DNA from: Fibrobacter sp. UBA1765
GTDB lineage: Bacteria; Fibrobacterota; Fibrobacteria; Fibrobacterales; Fibrobacteraceae
Direction: 5' to 3'
NCBI GenBank assembly: GCA_002314675.1
Contig: DCGZ01000023.1
Location: 1 to 14,513, forward strand
Length of the DNA: 14,513 nt
Shown here: in pieces, positions 1 through 6,771 of the stretch
Numbering within the stretch: position 1 is the first letter of the stretch
Layout: each line of letters starts with the position of its first letter
Program-made: the position numbers and the translations under genes
Notes under the pieces: model-generated
Database searches by the model: none
The model's input: only the letters and a program-made list of their open reading frames with translations
What the model was told of the DNA's origin: nothing

Positions 1-723
1 GGCGCCCTCAAGATGAATCACCCGGAAGGTATCGAGCCGCCGTTTACTACTACGGCCTCCAGCTCCGAGCATCACCTGGCTTACGGCGACGACTTCTTCT
101 ACGAAACGACCAAATATACTCCGCATAGCCCGTACTCTGCAAGTAAGGCTGGCTCCGACCATTTCGTTCGCGCCTTCCACGACACCTACGGCATGCCCAC
201 CATCGTGACCAACTGCAGTAACAACTACGGCCCGTACCAGTTCCCGGAAAAGTTGATTCCGCTGTTCATCAACAACATCCGTCACAAGAAGCCACTTCCG
301 GTTTACGGCAAGGGCGAGAATGTTCGCGATTGGCTCTTCGTTGAAGACCATGCCCGCGCTATTGATGTCATTTTCCATAACGGAAAGATTGCCGAAACCT
401 ACAACATCGGCGGCTTCAACGAATGGAAGAACATCGACATCATCAAGGTTGTGATCAAGACTGTAGATAAACTTCTTGGCCGCGCCGAGGGCGAAGACAT
501 GAACTTGATTACTTACGTCACCGACCGTCTTGGCCACGATGCCCGCTACGCTATCGACTCTACCAAGCTCCAGAAGGAACTGGGCTGGGAACCGTCCCTC
601 CAGTTCGAGGAAGGCATCGAGAAGACTGTCAAGTGGTACCTGGACAATCAGGAATGGCTGGACAACATCACCAGCGGCGATTACGAAAAGTACTACGAGA
701 ACATGTACAAGGGCAAGGTTTAA
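1..723 (+). CDS. rfbB: dTDP-glucose 4,6-dehydratase, 3' part (5' end outside window)
   Basis: This enzyme oxidises and dehydrates dTDP-glucose to dTDP-4-keto-6-deoxyglucose, the second step of dTDP-rhamnose and related sugar synthesis in the cytoplasm. The frame is open from base 1 with no stop, so the N-terminal NAD-binding half lies upstream; the ATG at 13 is internal. Visible family signatures are the YxxxK catalytic pair in PYSASKA, the run TNCSNNYGPYQFPEKLIPL, a RDWLFVEDHARAI segment and the C-terminal YNIGG and DRLGHDARYAID motifs. About 240 residues are present of a usual 340-380. One oddity: just upstream of DDFFYETTKYTPHSPYSASK, where the family has STDEVYG with the catalytic Thr-Asp-Glu, this frame reads TASSSEHHLAYG. 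That may reflect small indels near the edge of the source contig. The family call is firm; whether the enzyme is intact is not. A hairpin terminator follows at 747. Confidence 0.93.
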   Translation, partial: GALKMNHPEGIEPPFTTTASSSEHHLAYGDDFFYETTKYTPHSPYSASKAGSDHFVRAFHDTYGMPTIVTNCSNNYGPYQFPEKLIPLFINNIRHKKPLPVYGKGENVRDWLFVEDHARAIDVIFHNGKIAETYNIGGFNEWKNIDIIKVVIKTVDKLLGRAEGEDMNLITYVTDRLGHDARYAIDSTKLQKELGWEPSLQFEEGIEKTVKWYLDNQEWLDNITSGDYEKYYENMYKGKV

Positions 724-746
724 GTCCTTTACATTTGTAGAATTAT

Positions 747-773
747 GGGAGTCGGTAAAATGGCTCCTTTTTT
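747..773 (+). terminator. Rho-independent terminator after rfbB
   Basis: GGGAGTC (747-753) pairs with GGCTCCT (762-768) across an 8-base loop. The 7-bp stem includes two G-U pairs and is followed by six T (768-773). It sits 23 bases after the rfbB stop and only 15 bases before the next start codon, so it could also act as a leader hairpin of the CoA transferase gene. Confidence 0.6.
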
Positions 774-788
774 ACTAAATTGCATATT

Positions 789-2276
789 ATGTCTTGGATC
801 GAATCTAAAAAGTGCTCTGCGGCTGAAGCTGCCGAAATGATAGTTGATGGCGACGTTCTTGGCGTGTCCGGCTTTACGTTGGCTGGTTACCCGAAGGAAA
901 TTCCGACGGCCTTGGCTGACCGTGCTCAAAGACTTCATGATTCTGGAGTTCCTTTCAAGATTACGCTTTTTTCTGGTGCTTCTACAGGTGACTCCTGTGA
1001 TGGAGCTTTGGCCCGTGCAGAAGCGGTTAGCTTTAGAATGCCTTACCAGTCGAACCCCGCACTACGCAAGGCTATTAATGCAGGAACAATCAAGTACATC
1101 GACGCTCACTTAGGCAAGATGGGCCACTTGGTGCGCACCGGAGCTGTGCCTTGCCCGACTATAGCCATTGTCGAAGTTACTGCAATTTTGCCGGATGGCC
1201 GCGTTTGCCTTTCTACATCGGGTGGCAATTCGGTTACCTATTTGGAAATGGCACCTCGCATTATCCTTGAATTGAATACTCGTCTGGGTGATGCTTGCGT
1301 GGGTATTCACGATGTCGCCTTGCCGGAATTGCCACCACATGCAAGACCGCTCCCGATTTATTCTGCGGCAGACCGAGTGGGCGATACCTTTGTGCAAGTT
1401 GACATAAACAAGGTTGTTGCCATTGTTGAATCTTCTCGCTATGACGAGGTTACCCAGTTTGTAGAGCCCGATGATGTTTCTCGCAATATCGGAGAACGCA
1501 TTTTAGACTTTATCCGTTTTGAAGAATCCAGGGGACGCTTGCCTAAGGGGCTTGCATACCAGAGTGGTGTTGGCAAGGTGGCGAATGCCGTTCTAAGTGC
1601 AATGGCCGCAGATGACCGCTTGCAGCAGATTGACCTGTACACGGAAGTGATTCAGGAAGCGGTGTTGCCGTTACTCAAGAATGGCAAGCTTGGCGTTGCC
1701 TCTGGTACAGCTCTTACATTGTCGGAAAGTACCCAAAAGGAATTTGTTGCAAATTCTAGCGAATGGAAAAAGCATTTGATCATTCGTCAGCAAGAAGTTA
1801 GCAACAGCCCAGACGTGATTCGCCGCGTTGGCGTGATTTCTATGAATACCGCTCTTGAAATGGACATTTTCGGGAACGTGAACAGTAGCCTTGTTTCTGG
1901 CTCTGCCATGATGAACGGCATTGGCGGTTCTGCTGACTTTGCGCGTAACTGCATGCTGGGATTTTTCATGACGCCATCGGTTGCAAAGAATGGCGCAATC
2001 AGTTCCGTGGTTCCGTACGTTAGCCATGTGGACCACCCGGATCATGATACCATGATTTTTGTCACGGAACAGGGGCTTGCGGACCTTCGTGGCCTTGCTG
2101 CCGAAGACCGTGCTCGCCTGATTATCAGGAACTGTGTTCACCCGGATTTTAGGGAGCCGCTTACGGATTTCCTGGAATATAGCTTGAAGCATGCCAAGGG
2201 CGTTCACATGCCGCTTGCGCTTTCCCGTGCCTTTGAAATGCACGAGAAATTCCTTGAAACTGGCAAAATGCTTTAA
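789..2276 (+). CDS. acetyl-CoA hydrolase/transferase family protein, likely succinate/acetate CoA-transferase
   Basis: The protein has 495 residues, the usual length of class I succinate:acetate CoA-transferases (Cat1, YgfH, AarC type). These move CoA between acyl-CoA and a free acid in the cytoplasm. Family segments run in order: GVSGFTLAGYPKEIP near the N-terminus, LGKMGHLVRTG, TSGGNSVTYLEMAP, and LYTEVIQEAVL with the probable catalytic Glu at residue 286. GVASGTAL, NTALEMDIFGNVNSSLVSGS, the glycine-rich NGIGGSADFARN and VTEQGLADLRGL follow. In a succinate- and acetate-forming fermenter it would link succinyl-CoA release to acetate or propionate exchange; that role is inferred and the substrate cannot be read from sequence. 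I chose the ATG at 789 over an in-frame TTG at 780 because MSWIESKKC begins where the family does. No clear ribosome binding site is visible, and a terminator-like hairpin lies directly upstream. An acetyl-CoA hydrolase is the main alternative. Confidence 0.88.
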   Translation: MSWIESKKCSAAEAAEMIVDGDVLGVSGFTLAGYPKEIPTALADRAQRLHDSGVPFKITLFSGASTGDSCDGALARAEAVSFRMPYQSNPALRKAINAGTIKYIDAHLGKMGHLVRTGAVPCPTIAIVEVTAILPDGRVCLSTSGGNSVTYLEMAPRIILELNTRLGDACVGIHDVALPELPPHARPLPIYSAADRVGDTFVQVDINKVVAIVESSRYDEVTQFVEPDDVSRNIGERILDFIRFEESRGRLPKGLAYQSGVGKVANAVLSAMAADDRLQQIDLYTEVIQEAVLPLLKNGKLGVASGTALTLSESTQKEFVANSSEWKKHLIIRQQEVSNSPDVIRRVGVISMNTALEMDIFGNVNSSLVSGSAMMNGIGGSADFARNCMLGFFMTPSVAKNGAISSVVPYVSHVDHPDHDTMIFVTEQGLADLRGLAAEDRARLIIRNCVHPDFREPLTDFLEYSLKHAKGVHMPLALSRAFEMHEKFLETGKML

Positions 2277-2308
2277 CGCCTATACAACCCTATTTAAATT
2301 GTAGGGAA

Positions 2309-2337
2309 TTGAAAAGTTGCTACCAATTAGCTATATT
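2309..2337 (+). promoter_or_regulatory. sigma70-type promoter for bioB
   Basis: TTGAAA (2309-2314) and TATATT (2332-2337) are separated by exactly 17 bases. This predicts a start near 2344, about 20 bases before the bioB ATG. It makes bioB a separate transcription unit from the CoA transferase gene 86 bases upstream. A weak CCCTA/TAGGG hairpin lies just before it, with no T-tract. Confidence 0.6.
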
Positions 2338-2362
2338 TTACCTGTAATTTTTAAGGTATTTT

Positions 2363-3322
2363 ATGGACCCGAAATCTTTAGCTCAAGAAATTATTGCAGG
2401 TCGTCGCCTAACTCGTGAAGATGACTTGAACGCCTTTATCACTTGTGATTTGAAAGAACTTTGCGAAGGTGCCGACCAGATTCGCGAAAAGCTTTGCGGC
2501 AAGCGTGTTGACCTTTGCACGATCATCAATGCACGCAGCGGTCGCTGCCCAGAAAACTGCCGTTATTGCGCACAGTCTGCGCACAACCATACGAACTGCG
2601 AAGTTTACGATTTCTTGGATGAAGATACGATTGTCAAGGAAGCAAAGGCGAACGAAGCCGAAGGCGTTGACCGCTTTGCGCTTGTTACTGCTGGCCGTGC
2701 CTTGACCGGTGAAGAATTCGAAAAGGCTTTGCGCACCTACATGCGCTTGCAAAAAGAAACTGGCCTTGGCCTTTGCGCTAGCATGGGGTTCCTTAGCCGT
2801 GAACAGTTCAAGGCTTTAAAGGCTGCCGGCGTTACACGCATCCATAACAACCTTGAAACATCTCGTCGCAACTTCCCGAATATTTGCACGACCCATACTT
2901 ACGAAATGAAGGAAGCCACAATCAAGATGGCTCAGGAAGAAGGCCTGAGTGTTTGCTCCGGAGGCATCATTGGCATGGGTGAAACTTGGGAAGATCGAAT
3001 CGACATGGCCATCAGCCTTTTTGAAATGGGTGTCAAGTCTATCCCTATCAATGTGCTTACGCCGATTCCTGGCTCTCCGTTAGAACATGAACGTCCCTTG
3101 ATCGAAGACGAAATTTTGCGTACGATTGCGATTTTCCGCTACATAAATCCGGAAGCTCAGGTGCGCCTAGCGGCCGGTAGAATTACGACTACGAACAATG
3201 GCGAAGTTGCGTTCAATTCTGGTGCAAGCGCTACAATCACGGGCAACATGCTTACAACATGCGGCGCAACCATCAAGGGCGACCGTGAAATGCTGAAGGC
3301 GATGGGCCGCGAAATCGTCTAG
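2363..3322 (+). CDS. bioB: biotin synthase (radical SAM)
   Basis: BioB inserts sulfur into dethiobiotin, the last step of biotin synthesis, in the cytoplasm. The 319-residue protein has the radical SAM motif CPENCRYC (Cys62, Cys66, Cys69) that holds the 4Fe-4S cluster, preceded by INARSG and followed by AQSAHN as in BioB. Later family segments are LCASMG (Cys138), a HNNLETS stretch, NICTTHTYE, VCSGGIIGMGE (Cys198), NVLTPIPGSPLE and VRLAAGR (Arg268). Cys138, Cys198 and Arg268 match the spacing of E. coli Cys128, Cys188 and Arg260, ligands of the second cluster. The fourth ligand, E. coli Cys97, aligns with Ala106 in RFALVTAGR. That suggests the alternative class of BioB with a different auxiliary cluster. 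The start is supported by AAGG at 2353 and the promoter upstream. No other biotin gene is adjacent. Confidence 0.96.
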   Translation: MDPKSLAQEIIAGRRLTREDDLNAFITCDLKELCEGADQIREKLCGKRVDLCTIINARSGRCPENCRYCAQSAHNHTNCEVYDFLDEDTIVKEAKANEAEGVDRFALVTAGRALTGEEFEKALRTYMRLQKETGLGLCASMGFLSREQFKALKAAGVTRIHNNLETSRRNFPNICTTHTYEMKEATIKMAQEEGLSVCSGGIIGMGETWEDRIDMAISLFEMGVKSIPINVLTPIPGSPLEHERPLIEDEILRTIAIFRYINPEAQVRLAAGRITTTNNGEVAFNSGASATITGNMLTTCGATIKGDREMLKAMGREIV

Positions 3323-3378
3323 TCTGGAATCTGTAGTCAGTCGGCTGTAGGCTGTCGGCAGAAAGTGTAATTTATTAT

Positions 3379-3473
3379 GTCGTTGCGAGCGAAGCGCGGC
3401 AACCTAGAACAAGATACAAGAAACTGTTGACACAAAATCTCTGGATTGTTTCGCAGGGCCAGAGGCCCGCTCT
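3379..3473. repeat. palindromic intergenic repeat with GCGAGCGAAGCG core
   Basis: Two arms point toward each other. The left arm (3379-3405) contains GTTGCGAGCGAAGCGCGGCA. The right arm (3441-3473), read on the minus strand, begins GAGAGCGGGCCTCTGGCCC and ends TGCGAAACAATCCAG, which resembles the left arm. Each arm has its own small hairpin: GTTGC/GCAAC on the left and GGGCC-AGA-GGCCC (3456-3468) on the right. The element fills most of the gap between the convergent ends of bioB and the TraB-family gene. It resembles scattered palindromic repeats common in bacterial genomes. No T-tract follows, so it is not a classical terminator. A direct repeat of GTCGGC lies just upstream, near 3342-3360. 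Confidence 0.55.
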
Positions 3474-3478
3474 CTCAC

Positions 3479-4672
3479 CTAATTAAAAGACTTGTAGATG
3501 TTTAGTATCGCAAGTACCTTGCCGATTATTGCCGGGATGCCTGGGCAAAGGAAGCAAAGGATTACGCGTGTCACGCGGTTTTTCCACCAGCGCTTTACTT
3601 GCCAAATGTCGTCTGCGAGAGTTTCCATTTCGCCTACGCGTGGCGGTCTCATGTATACTTGCGTGAGCGCTGTAAAGAAGCCAACACCAACAAGCGGAGT
3701 AAGGCCCGTAAACGGGGCCGCGATAAGTGCTACAAGAATTGTGAGCGGGTGGCCGCCTGCAATGATTGTTCCAAGCATAGCTCCACCGCCAGTAAGCATT
3801 GCCCATTGCAATGTCGCTTCGCCTGCCTTTTCGATGCCTGCGTGGTAACCGAGCGCAACAAGGCTTGCAATGATTGCAATTGGAATCGCCCAGCCGATAA
3901 TCTTCCAGCCAATAGACTTTGGCGGAATGACTTCAATTGCTGCGCGGTCGATTGGCTCGTCATTTTCAATAATCTGCTTGATGCCTGCGCGATGACCCGC
4001 ACCGACGACAGCGACAATCTTTTTGCCTTCGGCTTCGCGAATGCTGCTTGCTAGGTAGGCGTCGCGTTCGCTAATCAAAACCTGCTTGATTTCAGGGAAT
4101 GTCTTTCCGAATTCCTGCATCATCGTGTTGAGCGTGTCTTGCTGCTTCATTTTTGCAAGGTCTTCTTCGCTGACTTCGCTCTTGTCGAAAATACTTGCGA
4201 ACAGCCCGCCAATGAGCGACATCTTGCGGTACCACGGTGTGCATGCAAATGCCCTGCGGAGCGTGATTTTGATGTTGCGGTCAGAAAGTACTACAGGGAT
4301 CTCTTTTTCGCGTGCCTTGAGAACTGCGCCGTAAAGTTCTGCGCCTGGCTTTACACCGGTTTGAGCGCCCATTCTTTTTTGGTAGGAGCCTAGCACCAGG
4401 TTTGCGATAAGCGTACCGAGCTGCTTTTGCTTGATGATCTGCTTAAGATCCATCTTTTTCCAGCGCTCGGGGTCGTCCAAGGATTGCAAACGTCCTTCGT
4501 CAAGTTCGACGCATACGGCATCGGGAGCTTCGTTTTCTATAGTACGCTCGACGAGTTGCTTGGAAGCTTCGGAAATGTGGGCCGTGCCAATGAGTATGAT
4601 TTCCTTGCCGTCTTTTTGTATGCGGACAATATCTTGATTGTCGACTTCTAATTCGTTTGCTGTATCTTGCAT
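3479..4672 (-). CDS. TraB/PrgY (pheromone shutdown) family membrane protein
   Basis: The protein has 397 residues. The N-terminal part matches the TraB domain: IILIGTAHIS (residues 26-34), VCVELDEGR (53-61), ISERDAYLASSI (200-211) and VVGAGHRAGI (222-231). The conserved GxxH and ER-type motifs are shared with PrgY and with the Tiki/GumN metalloprotease-like superfamily. The C-terminal part, from about residue 255, is hydrophobic, with about four membrane spans (roughly 256-277, 290-318, 320-340 and 366-392). Enterococcal PrgY lowers peptide pheromone activity; most bacterial members have no known substrate, so no specific role is claimed. The gene converges on bioB and is divergent from the lipoprotein gene. 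No strong ribosome binding site is visible before the ATG. Confidence 0.85.
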   Translation of the reverse strand: MQDTANELEVDNQDIVRIQKDGKEIILIGTAHISEASKQLVERTIENEAPDAVCVELDEGRLQSLDDPERWKKMDLKQIIKQKQLGTLIANLVLGSYQKRMGAQTGVKPGAELYGAVLKAREKEIPVVLSDRNIKITLRRAFACTPWYRKMSLIGGLFASIFDKSEVSEEDLAKMKQQDTLNTMMQEFGKTFPEIKQVLISERDAYLASSIREAEGKKIVAVVGAGHRAGIKQIIENDEPIDRAAIEVIPPKSIGWKIIGWAIPIAIIASLVALGYHAGIEKAGEATLQWAMLTGGGAMLGTIIAGGHPLTILVALIAAPFTGLTPLVGVGFFTALTQVYMRPPRVGEMETLADDIWQVKRWWKNRVTRVILCFLCPGIPAIIGKVLAILNIYKSFN

Positions 4673-4718
4673 GGGTGCAAAATTAAAAATTAAGGGGGAG
4701 AAAAGGGTTAAAGTTAAG

Positions 4719-4738
4719 CCTTAAAACCTTGTTTAAGG
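4719..4738. promoter_or_regulatory. inverted repeat in a divergent intergenic region
   Basis: CCTTAAA and TTTAAGG form a perfect 7-bp inverted repeat around ACCTTG. It lies in the 137-base gap between the divergent TraB-family and lipoprotein genes, where an operator would be expected. No protein is known to bind it. TATATT at 4781 could be a -10 element for the lipoprotein gene, but no good -35 was found. Confidence 0.25.
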
Positions 4739-4809
4739 AACATTTTTTACTGCATACCACTCCAAATTGGAATAATTAGATATATTTGTTCTAGTTATTG
4801 GAGGTTTAT

Positions 4810-5445
4810 ATGTTGAAGAAACTTATCGCTGGCTGTGCCTGTGCTTTGCTTATGGCATGCGCTGGTGTAAAGAGCGATGACCCGGATGCAATTAATGACG
4901 CCCTCGTAGGCTTTGCAACCTGTGCCCAGAGTGCTCGCTGGGAAGAAGCCTTGCAGTATGTAACTCCTAGTGAAGCTTCCCAGATTAGTGAACGCGGTAC
5001 GTTTAAGCCTGAATACCAGAAGGCAGCGTCTCGTCTTCCGCTTTCTACCATGCGCCGCATGCAGTGGACTGTTGATGGCAACGGTCGCCTTGTCGGTATC
5101 AAGGCTGTCATGGACGAAGCAAATGAACGTTATGTAGTTTCTGAAGGCCAGTCTCAGATTGGTACAAAGGATTACTTTGAAAAGCGTGAGCAGAAGCACA
5201 TTCAGGAACGCCTTGAAGCTGGTCGCAAGATCATGGCCGAAGAAGAGAACCGTCCTGAAGCTGAGGTCGAGGTCATGTCTAACCGCTTGACTGATGAAGA
5301 AAAGCGTAAGTATGGCAGTACCGGTGACTTGCGTGCTCCGGAACAGTACGAAGATGCCAATACCCAGGCTGCTGAACAGGAATTCTATGGTTCTTCAAGC
5401 TCTGAACCAGACCCGTTTGCCGAAGAAGGTTACTACGGCGATTAA
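4810..5445 (+). CDS. small lipoprotein of unknown function
   Basis: The 211-residue protein begins with a lipoprotein signal: positively charged MLKK, a hydrophobic stretch and LLMAC, with the lipidated Cys at residue 17. The rest is soluble and charged. A central segment rich in Glu, Lys and Arg (roughly residues 125-165) could be helical. The tail is acidic and flexible, with SSSSEPDPFAEEGYYGD at the end. The start is the ATG at 4810, preceded at good spacing by TGGAGG (4799-4804); an in-frame TTG at 4798 overlaps that site and is unlikely. I do not recognise the family and give no function. It is probably exported and membrane-anchored. It is monocistronic, since a terminator follows 21 bases after the stop. 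Confidence 0.85.
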   Translation: MLKKLIAGCACALLMACAGVKSDDPDAINDALVGFATCAQSARWEEALQYVTPSEASQISERGTFKPEYQKAASRLPLSTMRRMQWTVDGNGRLVGIKAVMDEANERYVVSEGQSQIGTKDYFEKREQKHIQERLEAGRKIMAEEENRPEAEVEVMSNRLTDEEKRKYGSTGDLRAPEQYEDANTQAAEQEFYGSSSSEPDPFAEEGYYGD

Positions 5446-5466
5446 TCAAGGTTCATCCTGACTATG

Positions 5467-5495
5467 AGGTCTAGCTTGTTGCTAGGCCTTTTTTT
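5467..5495 (+). terminator. Rho-independent terminator of the lipoprotein gene
   Basis: AGGTCTAGC (5467-5475) pairs with GCTAGGCCT (5481-5489) around TTGTT, with one G-U pair. The T-tract runs 5489-5495. Confidence 0.85.
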
Positions 5496-5533
5496 ATGTG
5501 CGTATGTTGCGAAAAATGTGCGCGAAAACAAAA

Positions 5534-5566
5534 ATAAAAGAGAGTACTTCAAGTACTCTCTTTTAT
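5534..5566 (-). terminator. strong hairpin terminator for the 31-aa gene (possibly bidirectional)
   Basis: A perfect 14-bp stem, ATAAAAGAGAGTAC and GTACTCTCTTTTAT, encloses TTCAA. Read on the minus strand it lies 28 bases after the stop of the small basic protein and continues into a T-rich run. It may also back up the lipoprotein terminator on the plus strand. Confidence 0.8.
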
Positions 5567-5594
5567 CAGGACCACAAAAGGATGCTAACGGATA

Positions 5595-5690
5595 TTAGCG
5601 AAGTTTCTTTTTATGGCGGTCACGACGACGGCGCTTCTTACGCTTGTGAGTCGCAATCTTCCTGCGCTTTCTTTTCTTTCCGCAAGGCAT
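5595..5690 (-). CDS. 31-residue AURKAIP1/COX24-like basic protein, probably ribosome-associated
   Basis: The gene encodes 31 residues, MPCGKKRKRRKIATHKRKK followed by RRRRDRHKKKLR; more than half are Lys or Arg. This pattern (MP-GKKRKR, then ATHKRKKR, then RHKKK) matches the short AURKAIP1/COX24-domain proteins of Bacteroidetes, related to mitochondrial small-subunit protein mS38. The family match is from memory of the motif; binding to rRNA is inferred from the family and the charge. Support for a real gene is unusually good. GGAG (5699-5702) sits eight bases before the ATG, a TTGACA-type promoter lies upstream at 5734-5762, and a 14-bp terminator stem follows. It lies downstream of the reductase gene in the same direction but has its own promoter. 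Confidence 0.85.
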   Translation of the reverse strand: MPCGKKRKRRKIATHKRKKRRRRDRHKKKLR

Positions 5691-5733
5691 GTTTGGATCT
5701 CCGTTAAAGGTTAATGTCAAAATAGACGGTGCA

Positions 5734-5762
5734 AATAGAGAAATTTTTTAGCTATTTGTCAA
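5734..5762 (-). promoter_or_regulatory. sigma70-type promoter for the 31-aa gene
   Basis: On the minus strand a consensus TTGACA (5762-5757) is followed after exactly 17 bases by TCTATT (5739-5734). Transcription would start near 5727, giving a leader of about 36 bases before the ATG at 5690. Confidence 0.6.
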
Positions 5763-5796
5763 GGGTCGATCACATATAAATCGGTTTTTGACTGGG

Positions 5797-6771
5797 CTAG
5801 GCCTTCTTTTTTTGCATGTCGCGTTCCATTTTATTGCGTATAATCATTTCCTTGAAAAGGTCGTGGAGGCTGTCTTCGATGCTGATCATTGGTTTCCAGC
5901 CGATATTCATGATTTTTTCGGGGCTACCAACGAGTAACGGGATTTCGTTGCTGCGTTCGCGGCTCGGGTCGAACATGAAGTCTACGCCGACTTCGGCAAT
6001 GTCTACAAGCAGGTCTACGAGCTCGCGGAATGTGTAGGATTTTCCGCTGCAAATGTTGTAGATTTCGCCGGATTCGCTGGAGTTAAGTACCTGGATCATG
6101 GCTCGTGCAACGTCGCGCACGTCTACGACATCACGGCTGATGTCGAGCGAGCCCGATATGATTACCGGTTCCGCCCCATATTTTTTTATGCGTACAAGTT
6201 GGTTGGTTATGGACGGCAGCACGAATCTGCGGCTGTGGTGCGGGCCCGTGAAGTGGAATGGGCGGACAAAGACCACATGCAGGCCGTATGCGTTGCGGTA
6301 CTGGTTCCCAAGGAGCTCCATGCAGGCCTTGGAGGTTGCGTACGGGGTAAGCGGGTTCGGCAGGTCCGTTTCTTTGTGCAGGCGGGTGAGCTGTTCGTTT
6401 GTGCGACCGTAAACTTCGCCAGCGCTTAGCAACAGTACTTTAGCGCTTGGAACAATCTGGCGAATGACTTCGAGCAGGTTCTGCGTTCCAAGGAGGTTTG
6501 TGTTCAAGGTTTCGAACGGCTTTTTGTACGAAAGGCCTACGGAAGACTGGCTTGCAAGGTGGTACACGTACTGAGGCTCCGTTTCCTTGATAATGGCGAG
6601 CATGTCGTTGTAGTCAAGGAGGTTGCCGGTATGGTACTTTACGCCGCTTACGGTTTGCCATGGCTGCGGCAGTTCATCGCTAAAGCTGTGGAGCTCTACG
6701 CCATCGCGGTAGAGCATCGAAAGAATGTGGTAGCCGAGTGCGCCTGTGCCGCCAGTAACTAGAACTTTCAT
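5797..6771 (-). CDS. NAD(P)-dependent nucleotide-sugar epimerase/reductase, GDP-6-deoxy-mannose reductase-like
   Basis: The protein has 324 residues and is an extended short-chain dehydrogenase. The Rossmann motif GGTGALG is at residues 7-13, YATSK has the catalytic Tyr144 and Lys148, and RPFHFTGPHHSRRFVLP and SRDVVDVRDVARA follow. The last two resemble GDP-4-keto-6-deoxymannose reductase (Rmd) and GDP-mannose dehydratase. It probably acts on a nucleotide sugar for surface polysaccharide; the exact substrate is not readable. The start at 6771 is strongly supported: GGAGGG (6780-6775) precedes it, and its ATG overlaps the stop of aroKB as ATGA, suggesting translational coupling. An upstream in-frame ATG at 6789 lies inside aroKB and is less likely. 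Ala117 occupies the position where relatives have the catalytic Ser/Thr, although Ser116 is adjacent. Confidence 0.87.
   Translation of the reverse strand: MKVLVTGGTGALGYHILSMLYRDGVELHSFSDELPQPWQTVSGVKYHTGNLLDYNDMLAIIKETEPQYVYHLASQSSVGLSYKKPFETLNTNLLGTQNLLEVIRQIVPSAKVLLLSAGEVYGRTNEQLTRLHKETDLPNPLTPYATSKACMELLGNQYRNAYGLHVVFVRPFHFTGPHHSRRFVLPSITNQLVRIKKYGAEPVIISGSLDISRDVVDVRDVARAMIQVLNSSESGEIYNICSGKSYTFRELVDLLVDIAEVGVDFMFDPSRERSNEIPLLVGSPEKIMNIGWKPMISIEDSLHDLFKEMIIRNKMERDMQKKKA

Noticed and set aside
1671..2243. 190-codon minus-strand open frame within the CoA transferase gene
   Set aside because: The plus strand there encodes the strongly conserved C-terminal half of the transferase; the antisense frame has no start signal and odd composition.
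5498..5707. 69-codon plus-strand open frame across the small-protein locus
   Set aside because: It runs through two terminator stems and is antisense to the 31-residue basic protein, which has far better start, promoter and family support.
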